A stretch of 64,000 bases of DNA from JBEBVQ01 sp964527735 (lineage in GTDB: Bacteria > Bacteroidota > Bacteroidia > Chitinophagales > Chitinophagaceae): NCBI GenBank assembly GCA_964527735.1, contig CAZGPG010000006.1, forward strand, positions 86,571-150,570, written 5' to 3'. The notes under the pieces were generated by a model. That model was not told where the DNA came from and did no database searches. It saw nothing but the letters and a program-made list of their open reading frames with translations. Positions 44,731 to 53,411 of this stretch are shown one piece after another. Made by a program: the position numbers and the translations under genes. How positions within the stretch are numbered: position 1 is the stretch's first letter; every line of letters begins with the position of its first letter.

Positions 44731-47700
44731 TTAAAACTTGCGTGTTAATGAGAGGTAAACATCATACTGATTCAGATACCGTTCAAAACCGATCCGGTTA
44801 TTGCTCCATCCCACGGCAGCCCCGAATGTAGTACGGTAGTGAAAAGTTTTCTGATAGCCTACCGTTACATATTGAGTAAGCCAGTTGCCGGCAAGCTGGG
44901 GCAAAAGAATGACACGGCTGCGGTCATCAGGAGATGTACCTAATCCTCCGACAACATACATATACTCCTGCCGTTCATTCATGTAATAACGGGCAGTAAG
45001 TTGTATCGAATGATAGACATGAGACTGATCTGTCGTTTGCCGTTGACCTATATTGCCATCCGGCTCGTTGATACTCACGTAACGCTCAGGCTTATCAAAA
45101 ATAAGATAACCGCGAAGGTTAAACCAGAAATCACCAAATCCCTTAGCGACAGACGCTACTCCCGACAACATGGAAGCCCGTTGGGTGATCAAGTAAATAT
45201 CATTATCATCCGGAGGAGAGATCTCGACAATAGAATCAATCACGCTCTGTACTTTTACATAACGCACACCCAATTCGGTTTCCCAGTCGTGCTTCCATCC
45301 CTTGAAGAGTGAATAGCCCAGCCGTAATTCCGGGAATACATTCAGGTCCTGTGAATACGCAGCCACTGCATAAGAATACAATGTCTTGGTATGATTGTAA
45401 TACAAATCACCTTCAAACTGCAGACCGGCCCGCTCATGACGTCCGCCCAGATTTACCTTGCCGGCAAATGAACCATCCTTAAAGAAACGGCGATATTCCA
45501 CGGTTGCAATACGATAGGGATTCATATTCGTCAGATTGTACGTAGTATGGTTGTAATAAAGACCAAACTGATTCCTGTACATTTTACCTTTCAGATAATC
45601 GGCATAGTCAATATTTTTCTGGGAAGGCTGCATCGCCACAAGCTTATCGGCTTCCGTAGCGGCTTCCTTGTACATCCGTTTGTTTTCGAGGGTCGCTGCA
45701 CGTTGACGGACAAACCCCATGCTGGAAGGGTAATAGCGTAACCCTTTATCTGCCATAGCAAGCGCGCTGTCGTACTCTTTCTGTGCATTATAAAGGTTGA
45801 TGGATGCATACAGGGCAGCAGAATCATACGGACTGACAGCCAGCACTTTCCTGAATTCCGTCAGCGCTTCATCCCATATTTCCTGCTTCTGGTAAGAAAG
45901 GCCGGAAGCAACCAGGTTGTCCATATAAGCAGCCCGGTATGTTTTGTTATAGGGATACTGCTGCATCAGCTTATCGGCAATCGCATACGCCTGCCGGTAT
46001 TGCTTCTGCTCGCTGAGCACGGATGCTTTCTTCAACAAGAAGTCTTTGTCATCAGGAAAATACTGCAAAGCAATATTGGCATAGCGTAATGCGCTGTCCT
46101 GGCGGCCGATGCCGCTTTCCAGGTTTACAAGGTATGTGAGCGCATCACGGTTGCGGGGAGACTGCTGCAAAGCCTGCTTGAATTGTTTGATAGCACGCTC
46201 CATTTCTTCGCTGTTCATCAGGAGACGGCCTGCCTGCATCTGCTGTTCGGTGAGAATGGCGCCGTAACGGGGGTTATCCGGGTGCTGGGCAATCAGTGTA
46301 CTGATCACCGGAAAAGCTTCATTATACCTGCCTGCATCTGCAAGCACGGAAGCTTTTTTCAGCAGCAATGATTCATCGTCTTCGCGGTATTGCAGCGCCA
46401 TGTTCAATGCCCGCAGAGCGTTTTCATAATCCTTCTGTTCGATATAAAGGTTGGCAATATAATTAACCGCATCTGCATTGGACGGATCAATATTGAGTGC
46501 GCCTTCAAATTCCTGAAGGGCTTTATCGTACATTTTTTCGTTCAGGTAATATTTACCGGAAGCCACTTTCATCTCAGATGCACGGGTACGCATGACATCG
46601 GACTCCGGATTGCGCCGCCATAATTCATTGACGATATTGGCAGCTTCCGTTTTGTTGCCGAGGATCTCAAGCACGTCTGCTTTTTTGGCCAGCAGGGTGA
46701 TGTCATCAGGGCTTGATCTCAGTCCCCTGTTAATCCAGTCGAGCGCATTACGGTAGACCCCGCGATCCATGCTGATCGCAATCAGCTTATTCAGCGCTTC
46801 GCGGTTGCCGGGGCTGGATTCGAGCACAGACTGGTACAGAACATACGGATCCGTATGCTCATAATACCGGGAAGCATTCAGCTTCGTTTCTGTATCAAGC
46901 TCTCTCACTTTTGCATCATTCGGATAATGTTTTTTCAGGGTTTTCAATACTTCCGTTGCATCGGCATACCGGTGCATTTCCTGAAGCAGCCCCAGCTTAC
47001 GCATCAGCAGCGTATAGGATGTTGGCTGGCTGGCCAGGGCCAGATTGACCTGCGCAAGCGCAGACTGATGATCGCCGGTTTTAAGGCTCAGGCTGGAAAG
47101 ATAATCTACGGCATCGCGGTTTTCCGGGGCTACTTTCAGAGCCGCTTCAAAATGGTAACGCGCCTGTGTAAGCAAGCCTTTATCACGGTAATATTTACCG
47201 GCTTCTTCGTGGTGACCGGCATAAGCCCGCTGTGCCTCCGGTTGATCGGGGTAACGCTGGATAATATCATCGGCAATCGTATTCCCTGAGGTAAACTGCT
47301 TGTTAGCATCCAGGATCGAAAGTTTCTTAATACTGAACTCCAGATCATTGGGGAAACGCATCAGCGCACGGTTGGCGTATCCGAGCGCCTGGTTTACGTT
47401 GCCATCGCCCAGCTCCATATTAATCGCATAGAAATAAGCGTCCCGGTATTTGGGAGCGCGGTCCAGCACCTTAATTACATAAGGACGGGCAGATTTGTAC
47501 TGACGGGTCAGCACATAGAGACGTCCCAGCAGCAGATTATAATCCACATTATTCGGATACCTGTCTACCGCTTTGCGTGCCAGCTCGATGGCTTTGGGAT
47601 AATTCTTGCGCTCGGTCTGCCGTACCGCCTCTTCATATAATTCGTCTACGTCGCTCTTTCTGAGGTTTGCATTAAGCAGTTGCGCAGACGCATCAGAAGA

Positions 47701-47781
47701 ACCTAATGTTATTATTAAAGCAACAATCATTAATTTTCTGAGCAGAAGCATAATTTTCAATTTATTAATCTTGTTATTCAA
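44731..47781 (-). CDS. TPR protein with C-terminal YaiO-type outer-membrane barrel
   Basis: A 1016-residue exported protein. A signal peptide (VALIITLGSSDASAQ) is followed by tandem TPRs over residues about 45-730, organised as recurring three-repeat blocks (for example ALQEFEGALNIDPSNADAVN). The last 280 residues are a YaiO-like beta barrel of alternating strands with aromatic girdles, ending YDVYLSLTRKF with the terminal Phe expected of outer-membrane proteins. A periplasmic TPR superhelix joined to a barrel is the PgaA/BcsC exporter plan. It is the last gene of a five-gene operon with a synthase-type glycosyltransferase, so polymer export is the likely role. Confidence 0.85.
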   Translation of the reverse strand: MNNKINKLKIMLLLRKLMIVALIITLGSSDASAQLLNANLRKSDVDELYEEAVRQTERKNYPKAIELARKAVDRYPNNVDYNLLLGRLYVLTRQYKSARPYVIKVLDRAPKYRDAYFYAINMELGDGNVNQALGYANRALMRFPNDLEFSIKKLSILDANKQFTSGNTIADDIIQRYPDQPEAQRAYAGHHEEAGKYYRDKGLLTQARYHFEAALKVAPENRDAVDYLSSLSLKTGDHQSALAQVNLALASQPTSYTLLMRKLGLLQEMHRYADATEVLKTLKKHYPNDAKVRELDTETKLNASRYYEHTDPYVLYQSVLESSPGNREALNKLIAISMDRGVYRNALDWINRGLRSSPDDITLLAKKADVLEILGNKTEAANIVNELWRRNPESDVMRTRASEMKVASGKYYLNEKMYDKALQEFEGALNIDPSNADAVNYIANLYIEQKDYENALRALNMALQYREDDESLLLKKASVLADAGRYNEAFPVISTLIAQHPDNPRYGAILTEQQMQAGRLLMNSEEMERAIKQFKQALQQSPRNRDALTYLVNLESGIGRQDSALRYANIALQYFPDDKDFLLKKASVLSEQKQYRQAYAIADKLMQQYPYNKTYRAAYMDNLVASGLSYQKQEIWDEALTEFRKVLAVSPYDSAALYASINLYNAQKEYDSALAMADKGLRYYPSSMGFVRQRAATLENKRMYKEAATEADKLVAMQPSQKNIDYADYLKGKMYRNQFGLYYNHTTYNLTNMNPYRIATVEYRRFFKDGSFAGKVNLGGRHERAGLQFEGDLYYNHTKTLYSYAVAAYSQDLNVFPELRLGYSLFKGWKHDWETELGVRYVKVQSVIDSIVEISPPDDNDIYLITQRASMLSGVASVAKGFGDFWFNLRGYLIFDKPERYVSINEPDGNIGQRQTTDQSHVYHSIQLTARYYMNERQEYMYVVGGLGTSPDDRSRVILLPQLAGNWLTQYVTVGYQKTFHYRTTFGAAVGWSNNRIGFERYLNQYDVYLSLTRKF

Positions 47782-47817
47782 CTGATAAATCTTTAAAACA
47801 GAGGGTCACCTTTTCCT

Positions 47818-49299
47818 TTATATATCTTGTGCCACTCTTACCACCTGCGGCTTGGCTTCCTGCTGTGCCGCAGTACTGCGTCCGAATCCGCGGCGCTGCA
47901 TATCACCCCATACGTGGCGTTTGCCGATCATATAGAAGATATACCCCCGGATCGCACAGAACAATACAAGCGGATGGTAAAAGAATATTTCGAAAAGTGG
48001 CATGGCACAAAGCGCCAGGGCTTCTTTCCACGTACGGTAGTTACGGAACGTGAGCTGATCCCACAGTATGGCAATCACAGACATCAGTATCGCATACGAG
48101 TATGCAAAAGCAAGGATCAGCAGGGCATATGGCCAGTTGATCAGGCCAAGCACCCCAAGGATGATCATGTATATGATACCCGTCAGCTCAATGATCGGCG
48201 CCAGAAACTCAAAAAAGAAGTTGTACGGATAAACGATCATACCCAGCCTGCGGTAGCGGGGATTGAAAAACACCCGTATATGCTGTACGATAAGCTGCAG
48301 CAGACCTTGCCCCCAGCGGGTCCGCTGGCGGATAAATACTTTCAGCGTAGGAGGCCCTTCCGTCCAGCACAGAGTTTTCGGGATATAACGGATAGCGTAT
48401 TTGATACGCTGTTCACAGCAATACCGGATCATCCGGGAGATCATATCCTGGTCTTCCGCAAACGACTGGTAGTTATATCCACCCGCCTGGATGGCGATTT
48501 CCGTATCGAAAAGGCCCAGCCCGCCCGACACGTTCGGTACAGCGTTAATGAGGCTCCACCCCATTTTACTCAGCATATAGGCGCGGATATATTCCACTTC
48601 CTGAAACCGGGGCAGCATACTTTTGGGAGGACGCATCCGGATCAGCTCTCCGTCTTCAAAATCGCAGGAGTTTGCCATGCGCAGCGGTGCGCCCACGGCA
48701 ATCGCACGACGTTTAGGCTCCTGCATCACAGGCCGGATCAGCTCTACCAGCGTATCCTTATGCAGGATACAATCCACATCCGTACATACGAAATAGGGGA
48801 ATGAAGAAGCATTGATACCCGCATTGGAACCATCAGCTTTACTCTTACCATTCTCCTTATCAATTACCAGCAGCTTGGAAAATGCAGGCTCCGTAGATTT
48901 GTAGAAACCTTTTACGGGCCTGGTGGTAATCTTTTCATCATAGGCAAAATCAACCCTTACCAGTTTGAATTCATCTATCAGCAGCTCCAGCGTTTTATCC
49001 GTACTACCATCGTTAATGATGATCACTTCGAAACGCACATAGTTAAGTGTCAGCAGAGAATGCACATTGGAGATAATGGTAAGCTCCTCATTATAGGCAG
49101 GAGCGATGACCGATATCCCCGGCGCTATCGGTGAATAGATAATGGCATCATTGTCGGTATAGGTATTCCGCTTCAGGTACTTCCGGATGGAAAACATGGA
49201 AAGGAATACCAGCAGCAGGTACGAAAGAAATAATACCAGTCCGTAGAAGAAAACAAAGTACTCGTAAAACCAGGCAACACTTTCTATAAAAAATCTCAT
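47818..49299 (-). CDS. Processive family 2 glycosyltransferase (PgaC/cellulose-synthase-like)
   Basis: A 493-residue membrane glycosyltransferase. Two N-terminal helices are followed by the GT-A domain with ISVIAPAYNE, IIINDGSTDKT, the DxD block CTDVDCILH, the acceptor motif FAEDQDM and the RQRTRW form of the Q/RxxRW motif that marks processive synthases. Three or four C-terminal helices complete the pore-like region. PgaC (poly-N-acetylglucosamine), hyaluronan and cellulose synthases share this plan; the sugar cannot be assigned. It lies 37 bases before the TPR/YaiO exporter gene. Confidence 0.9.
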   Translation of the reverse strand: MRFFIESVAWFYEYFVFFYGLVLFLSYLLLVFLSMFSIRKYLKRNTYTDNDAIIYSPIAPGISVIAPAYNEELTIISNVHSLLTLNYVRFEVIIINDGSTDKTLELLIDEFKLVRVDFAYDEKITTRPVKGFYKSTEPAFSKLLVIDKENGKSKADGSNAGINASSFPYFVCTDVDCILHKDTLVELIRPVMQEPKRRAIAVGAPLRMANSCDFEDGELIRMRPPKSMLPRFQEVEYIRAYMLSKMGWSLINAVPNVSGGLGLFDTEIAIQAGGYNYQSFAEDQDMISRMIRYCCEQRIKYAIRYIPKTLCWTEGPPTLKVFIRQRTRWGQGLLQLIVQHIRVFFNPRYRRLGMIVYPYNFFFEFLAPIIELTGIIYMIILGVLGLINWPYALLILAFAYSYAILMSVIAILWDQLTFRNYRTWKEALALCAMPLFEIFFYHPLVLFCAIRGYIFYMIGKRHVWGDMQRRGFGRSTAAQQEAKPQVVRVAQDI

Positions 49300-49343
49300 G
49301 GGACAACTATATGATATTTACCAATAAAAGATGCATTAATCAG

Positions 49344-50483
49344 CTACACGTATTTAATGAGAGGATCCATGCAATGTTTCATAATCAGCTGATTTTCCGG
49401 TGTCGTATTGACCATTAACTGTTCAATCAGACCCGGTTCTGTACGGCTGTTGTTCACGATAGATTTCGCAGCCGCTTTCCGCAGTCTGAAATCACCGGCA
49501 TATAAAAATTCATTGGTGAGGAAGTCTATGTAACGACCTGTCTGCATACGGCCGGTCGCTTTCAATATCTCTATCTGGCACCGAAGCGGCTGATCGTTAT
49601 AGATGCTGACCAGGCGATCTTCCGTTTGTTCTGCTTTTACCTTTCCCAATGTGTTGATGGCCGCGGCTCTCAGCTCGTGATCACGGGTATCCAGCAGCCG
49701 GACAACAGAAGGCACGGCCTCGGTCTGGTTGTAGTGTACCACCAACTTAAGGCAAAAGTGTATAATACTCGGATTGGTGGAATAGGTAAGCCACGAACCA
49801 AAGTTGGGGATAGTAATATTTTCGTTGGTTGTAATGATCCGGAACAATTCGATCTGATCCCATACAAGGAGCCGGTCCGCAGACGAATCAAAAAACTTGA
49901 AAGGATCGTTCTTACTCAGCTTAATATAGGCGTGCCGTGCCATAATACGAACCTCGCGGGAACGGTGGTGCGTCAGGGGGAGGATATAGGCATCCGCAAC
50001 CGGTATACCCATCGTGGCAAATTCGGTAAGCCCCTGGATTTTCCGGAAACGGCGGAGGGAACGGAATTTTCTCCGGCAAAAACGGTCGAGGTTCAGTTCC
50101 ATAAACAATTCGTTCAACTCATAGCTCATGTTCCCCCGAAGATCCTTCTTATACTCAATCAGGCGGTTGACCGCGAGCTGGCGGTGACCACGTATATATC
50201 TACGGAGCTTGGCAACGATTTCTGATTTGGAAGCAAAACGCTGATCCGGCTTGTCGCTGCTCTCAAAAGAGATGTATGCAAAGATCAGGTCGTCTATGAG
50301 CGGTATCAGCTTTGCGAGCCTCTTTTCCCGCCGGTGCCGCCTGTAACGGTAAAACAACATCACAAACAGGGCAATAAGAGTGAAGGAAATTGCCGCCAGT
50401 ATTACAATCAACGACAATTGTATTACCAGGGGAATGCCGCGGAAGTTGAGAATAAGTTCTTTAATAAAATAATATACGCGCAT
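49344..50483 (-). CDS. Membrane-anchored HEAT-repeat protein
   Basis: A 379-residue protein with one N-terminal transmembrane helix (about residues 20-45, VIQLSLIVILAAISFTLIAL), a basic stop-transfer segment (YRYRRHRREKRLAK) and a cytoplasmic alpha-solenoid. HEAT-like repeats are visible at HRSREVRIMARHAYIKL, HELRAAAINTLGKVKAEQTE and FRLRKAAAKSIVNNSRTEP. HEAT solenoids bind other proteins. Between the receivers and the glycosyltransferase in one operon, it is well placed to link regulator and synthase at the membrane. No family with an assigned function is recognised. Confidence 0.78.
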   Translation of the reverse strand: MRVYYFIKELILNFRGIPLVIQLSLIVILAAISFTLIALFVMLFYRYRRHRREKRLAKLIPLIDDLIFAYISFESSDKPDQRFASKSEIVAKLRRYIRGHRQLAVNRLIEYKKDLRGNMSYELNELFMELNLDRFCRRKFRSLRRFRKIQGLTEFATMGIPVADAYILPLTHHRSREVRIMARHAYIKLSKNDPFKFFDSSADRLLVWDQIELFRIITTNENITIPNFGSWLTYSTNPSIIHFCLKLVVHYNQTEAVPSVVRLLDTRDHELRAAAINTLGKVKAEQTEDRLVSIYNDQPLRCQIEILKATGRMQTGRYIDFLTNEFLYAGDFRLRKAAAKSIVNNSRTEPGLIEQLMVNTTPENQLIMKHCMDPLIKYV

Positions 50484-50538
50484 GAGTAGCTGTTATACAT
50501 TAATGGTCATTCCGGTTCGTTTCTGCTTACATTTTACA

Positions 50539-51567
50539 TTAAACCGCTATCGCACACACTCCGTTTCCCATGCTGCCAGGCTTAAGCTGCCGGCAGCTTT
50601 CGGTAATCTGCGGTATCCTCCTGATCATCGGGATGCTGTTCCTGATGATCAGCTTGCTTTTCCCTCCGGCAGCCGCCCTTCCCTTAGATGCAGCGACGCC
50701 GGCTGTTTTCTTTACCGGTGTCTTTTTCGCTTTCCCGGACTCGCTTTTCTTCACATCTTTTTTGGGGGCAACAGCCGTTTTTTTAATGGTGCCTGTGCTC
50801 TTCGACGTTTTTGCAGCAGCGGTTTTGGTTTTTGCGGCAACGGTTTTGGTAGTGGCGGTTTTGGTTTTTATTGCAGCTGTTTTCCTTCCTGATACTGCAC
50901 CGGCAGCGGTCGTCACATTTTCCTTTTCTGTTTTCTTCCTGACCGGCGTCTTTGATACAGTCACCTTAGCGGCAGTTGATTTTTTGGAGGCCGACGCCTT
51001 CTTGATAACAACCGTTTTGGGCTGACCGGAGGAAGCGGCTGCCTTGATACTACGTTTTCTTTTTGCCACCACAGCTTCCACCGCCTTATCTTCGTCTACA
51101 GCAGCAACTTCCGGAGCGACAGGCACTGCCGGAGTCGGTATAGCTACCGTCTTAGGGTACACAGGCGCGGCATGGCGTATCAGCAGTCGCTGGATGCGCT
51201 GCACCAGCTCGCTGGCCATAAAAGGCTTTTTAAGGAAATCATCTGCACTCAGCCGGAACGATTCGTTGATCGTATCTTCATCAGCTACCGCAGAAAGTAC
51301 CATTACCGGAATCCGCGATTCCTTTTTAATGGTTTTGATCACTTCAAACCCGCCTGCATAAGGCATGATCAGTTCCGTAATCACCAGACGGTAGGCATAA
51401 TTATTCGCACGTACCTTTTCTATACCTTCCTTACCGTGCCGGGCAGTATCTACCGTATACCCTTCCTGCTGAAGGATCTTCTGCACGGTGTCACGTGTAA
51501 GTTCTTTATTATCCACAATCAGGATATCGTATACCGGACCGTATTGTGCCTGAGACGCTGTAACCAT
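50539..51567 (-). CDS. Receiver protein with D-to-E phospho-site and histone-like tail
   Basis: A 342-residue protein. Residues 13-130 form a response-regulator receiver, but the phospho-accepting Asp is Glu65 (RLVITELIMP), and the acidic pocket is reduced to Asp19 (IVDNKE). The switch Ser92 and Lys114 (KKPF) are kept. From about 165 to 320 the chain is rich in Lys, Ala, Thr and Ser (KKTAVAPKKDVKKSESGKAK), like histone H1 and AlgP-type tails, then a short unrelated end. There is no output domain. A Glu at this site often mimics the phosphorylated form. Second gene of the operon. Confidence 0.85.
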   Translation of the reverse strand: MVTASQAQYGPVYDILIVDNKELTRDTVQKILQQEGYTVDTARHGKEGIEKVRANNYAYRLVITELIMPYAGGFEVIKTIKKESRIPVMVLSAVADEDTINESFRLSADDFLKKPFMASELVQRIQRLLIRHAAPVYPKTVAIPTPAVPVAPEVAAVDEDKAVEAVVAKRKRSIKAAASSGQPKTVVIKKASASKKSTAAKVTVSKTPVRKKTEKENVTTAAGAVSGRKTAAIKTKTATTKTVAAKTKTAAAKTSKSTGTIKKTAVAPKKDVKKSESGKAKKTPVKKTAGVAASKGRAAAGGKSKLIIRNSIPMIRRIPQITESCRQLKPGSMGNGVCAIAV

Positions 51568-51666
51568 TTCTTATTATTTTTATTTAACCGGGTGTGAATC
51601 AAATTTCACTGCCCGGGAAAGATTGTTTAATACAATAACCAGCCGGCGTTACCCGGATCTTTTCCC

Positions 51667-52152
51667 TTATGCTGCGTAGCTGCTCCGTTTTGCTGCCGGA
51701 TGGACGGGCGGAACAGAACGCAACTGTCCTGCCCTGTTTAATCCGCCATTACCTGCCAGCGCGAGCGCCAGCAACTGCCTGACACGTTGTATCAGCTCTG
51801 GATCAATAAAAGGCTTCTTCATGAAATCGTCTGCACCAAACCGAAACACCTCATTGACCGTAGTTTCATCCCCTTTCGAAGAAAGGATCATCACAGGTAT
51901 ATTCAATTCATGCTTTATTGCCTTCATCAATTCAAAACCGTCCACATGCGGCATTGAGATCTCGGTGATCACCAGGCGGAAATAACGGCTTCCGTCATGC
52001 AATATATCTATCGCCTCTTTGCCATGCTCCGCTGTAACCACACTATATCCCGCACGGTCAAGCATTCTTCCGGTCAGATCACGGGAAGACTTTTTACTAT
52101 CTACCAAAAGGATATCGTAGGTAATAACGTTCTTGTTTTCATACCTGTTCAT
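51667..52152 (-). CDS. Stand-alone receiver protein with D-to-E phospho-site
   Basis: A 161-residue single-domain receiver and the first gene of the operon. DILLVDSKKSSRD supplies only one acidic-pocket Asp (18), the usual phospho-Asp is Glu64 (RLVITEISMPHVDGFEL), and Ser91 and Lys113 are conserved. It is clearly paralogous to the next gene over the receiver, sharing HGKEAI/HGKEGI and VITExxMP. The last 40 residues are short and non-domain. No histidine kinase is nearby. It likely signals by protein contact rather than by phosphorylation. Confidence 0.85.
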   Translation of the reverse strand: MNRYENKNVITYDILLVDSKKSSRDLTGRMLDRAGYSVVTAEHGKEAIDILHDGSRYFRLVITEISMPHVDGFELMKAIKHELNIPVMILSSKGDETTVNEVFRFGADDFMKKPFIDPELIQRVRQLLALALAGNGGLNRAGQLRSVPPVHPAAKRSSYAA

Positions 52153-52175
52153 ACATTGCGTATTTGATAACAGGA

Positions 52176-52183
52176 CAAAAGTA
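52176..52183 (-). promoter_or_regulatory. Candidate -7 promoter of the receiver/glycosyltransferase operon
   Basis: Minus strand TACTTTTG followed by T matches TAnnTTTGY exactly and is 23 bases before the first gene's ATG at 52152, predicting a leader of about 15-20 bases. Confidence 0.55.
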
Positions 52184-52642
52184 GCTTAACCATAACGTAG
52201 ATATTTGTATTGAATTGTTATTAACGTCGGGATAACAATTAGTAACAAACACTATCAATCCATGTTTCAATCCATGCACCTTGCCTGTGCGCAAAGCCTG
52301 ATCCAGTCAGGGATGCCCTCATAACAGGCAGGAGTATTTCACTTCAATTCCGGATACTGCATACGCAGTTTTACTTTTCAATACAGCATAACACTTGTGC
52401 TTATTATGCTCTTCCTTATAATGCACAGATCACAATTCAGGGAATAACACATAAACAACTGACGGCATTAAAACTAATACGGGAGCAAATATAATAAAAC
52501 AAAACAATAGAATAGAACATATTTCTCATTTATAAATTAGCGCAACCGTTACTTATTAAAAAAGGGGCTTAGCGCTGCAACATGGTGGTGCCGGCTGTTT
52601 CCTGCCATTGCCGAGAATATTTTCAAGCCTGCAACAAATAAC
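52184..52642. other. Gene-free intergenic region between the operon and upp
   Basis: About 460 bases with no open frame worth calling. A second minus-strand TAnnTTTG match (TATATTTG then C, 52496-52503) could give a 5' leader of about 340 bases ahead of the receiver operon. A short direct repeat CAATCCATG lies near 52257-52275. No tRNA or known riboswitch pattern is visible. Confidence 0.5.
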
Positions 52643-52650
52643 TATCTTTG
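52643..52650 (+). promoter_or_regulatory. Candidate -7 element abutting upp
   Basis: TATCTTTG followed by T matches TAnnTTTGY exactly and ends only 6 bases before the upp ATG, so transcription would begin at or within a few bases of the start codon. It also rules out the TTG at 52648 as the start, since that lies inside the promoter. Confidence 0.55.
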
Positions 52651-52656
52651 TTCTCT

Positions 52657-53307
52657 ATGGTCACTAACCTCAGCATACAGAACAGCCTGCTTTGCAGCTG
52701 GATCCGGGAAATACGGGACATATCTGTCCAGAACGACCGCCAGCGGTTTCGCCTGAATATGGAACGTATCGGCGAAATAGCCGCTTATGAGATCAGCAAA
52801 ACTTTATCTTACCGGGAGGCTGTTATTCAAACACCGCTTGGCACCTACAGCAGCCGGGAGCCGGAAACACAACCGGTACTGGCAACGATCCTGCGCGCAG
52901 GCATACCGATGCACCAGGGCATGCTCCGGTTTTTCGACCAGGCGGATGCCGCCTTTGTGGCAGCCTACCGGAAATATCACCGCGACGGCTCTTTTGAGAT
53001 CGAGCAAAACTACGTCACCGCTCCCGACCTCACAGACCGCATACTGATCATTACCGATCCGATGCTGGCAACAGGCGCGTCTATGGCGCTGGCCATCGAA
53101 ACGCTGACTTCCGAAAACAAGCCCCGGCAGGTGCATGTGGTAGCGGCAATTGCCTGCACAATAGGAATTGAATTGATCCTGCGGCGCTTCCCCGAAACTT
53201 ATATCTGGGCCGGAGATATTGATGACGAACTGACCGCACGCGGGTACATTGTACCTGGCCTGGGTGATGCAGGAGACCTCTGTTATGGCGATAAACAACA
53301 ATCATAA
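52657..53307 (+). CDS. upp: Uracil phosphoribosyltransferase
   Basis: Salvages uracil to UMP using PRPP. The PRPP-binding loop is IITDPMLATGASMALAI, and ATILRAGIPMHQG and the C-terminal YIVPGLGDAGDLCYG are family signatures. From ATG 52657 the protein is 216 residues, the usual size. It is a single gene divergent from the receiver operon, with a -7 element that suggests a leaderless or near-leaderless message. Confidence 0.94.
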   Translation: MVTNLSIQNSLLCSWIREIRDISVQNDRQRFRLNMERIGEIAAYEISKTLSYREAVIQTPLGTYSSREPETQPVLATILRAGIPMHQGMLRFFDQADAAFVAAYRKYHRDGSFEIEQNYVTAPDLTDRILIITDPMLATGASMALAIETLTSENKPRQVHVVAAIACTIGIELILRRFPETYIWAGDIDDELTARGYIVPGLGDAGDLCYGDKQQS

Positions 53308-53411
53308 CCTACTAAAAAAAATCTTTTAACATTCTCTTGGAGAATCATATTATTTGCCTTATTTTGCTCACAGAAACGATTTAACATTCTATTTTTAATA
53401 AAAATTTCGAG

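Noticed and set aside
50570..51361. Hydrophobic plus-strand open frames opposite the basic-tailed receiver
   Set aside because: They are the antisense of Lys/Ala-rich codons, which read as Phe/Val/Ala-rich sequence; the receiver on the other strand is clearly coding.
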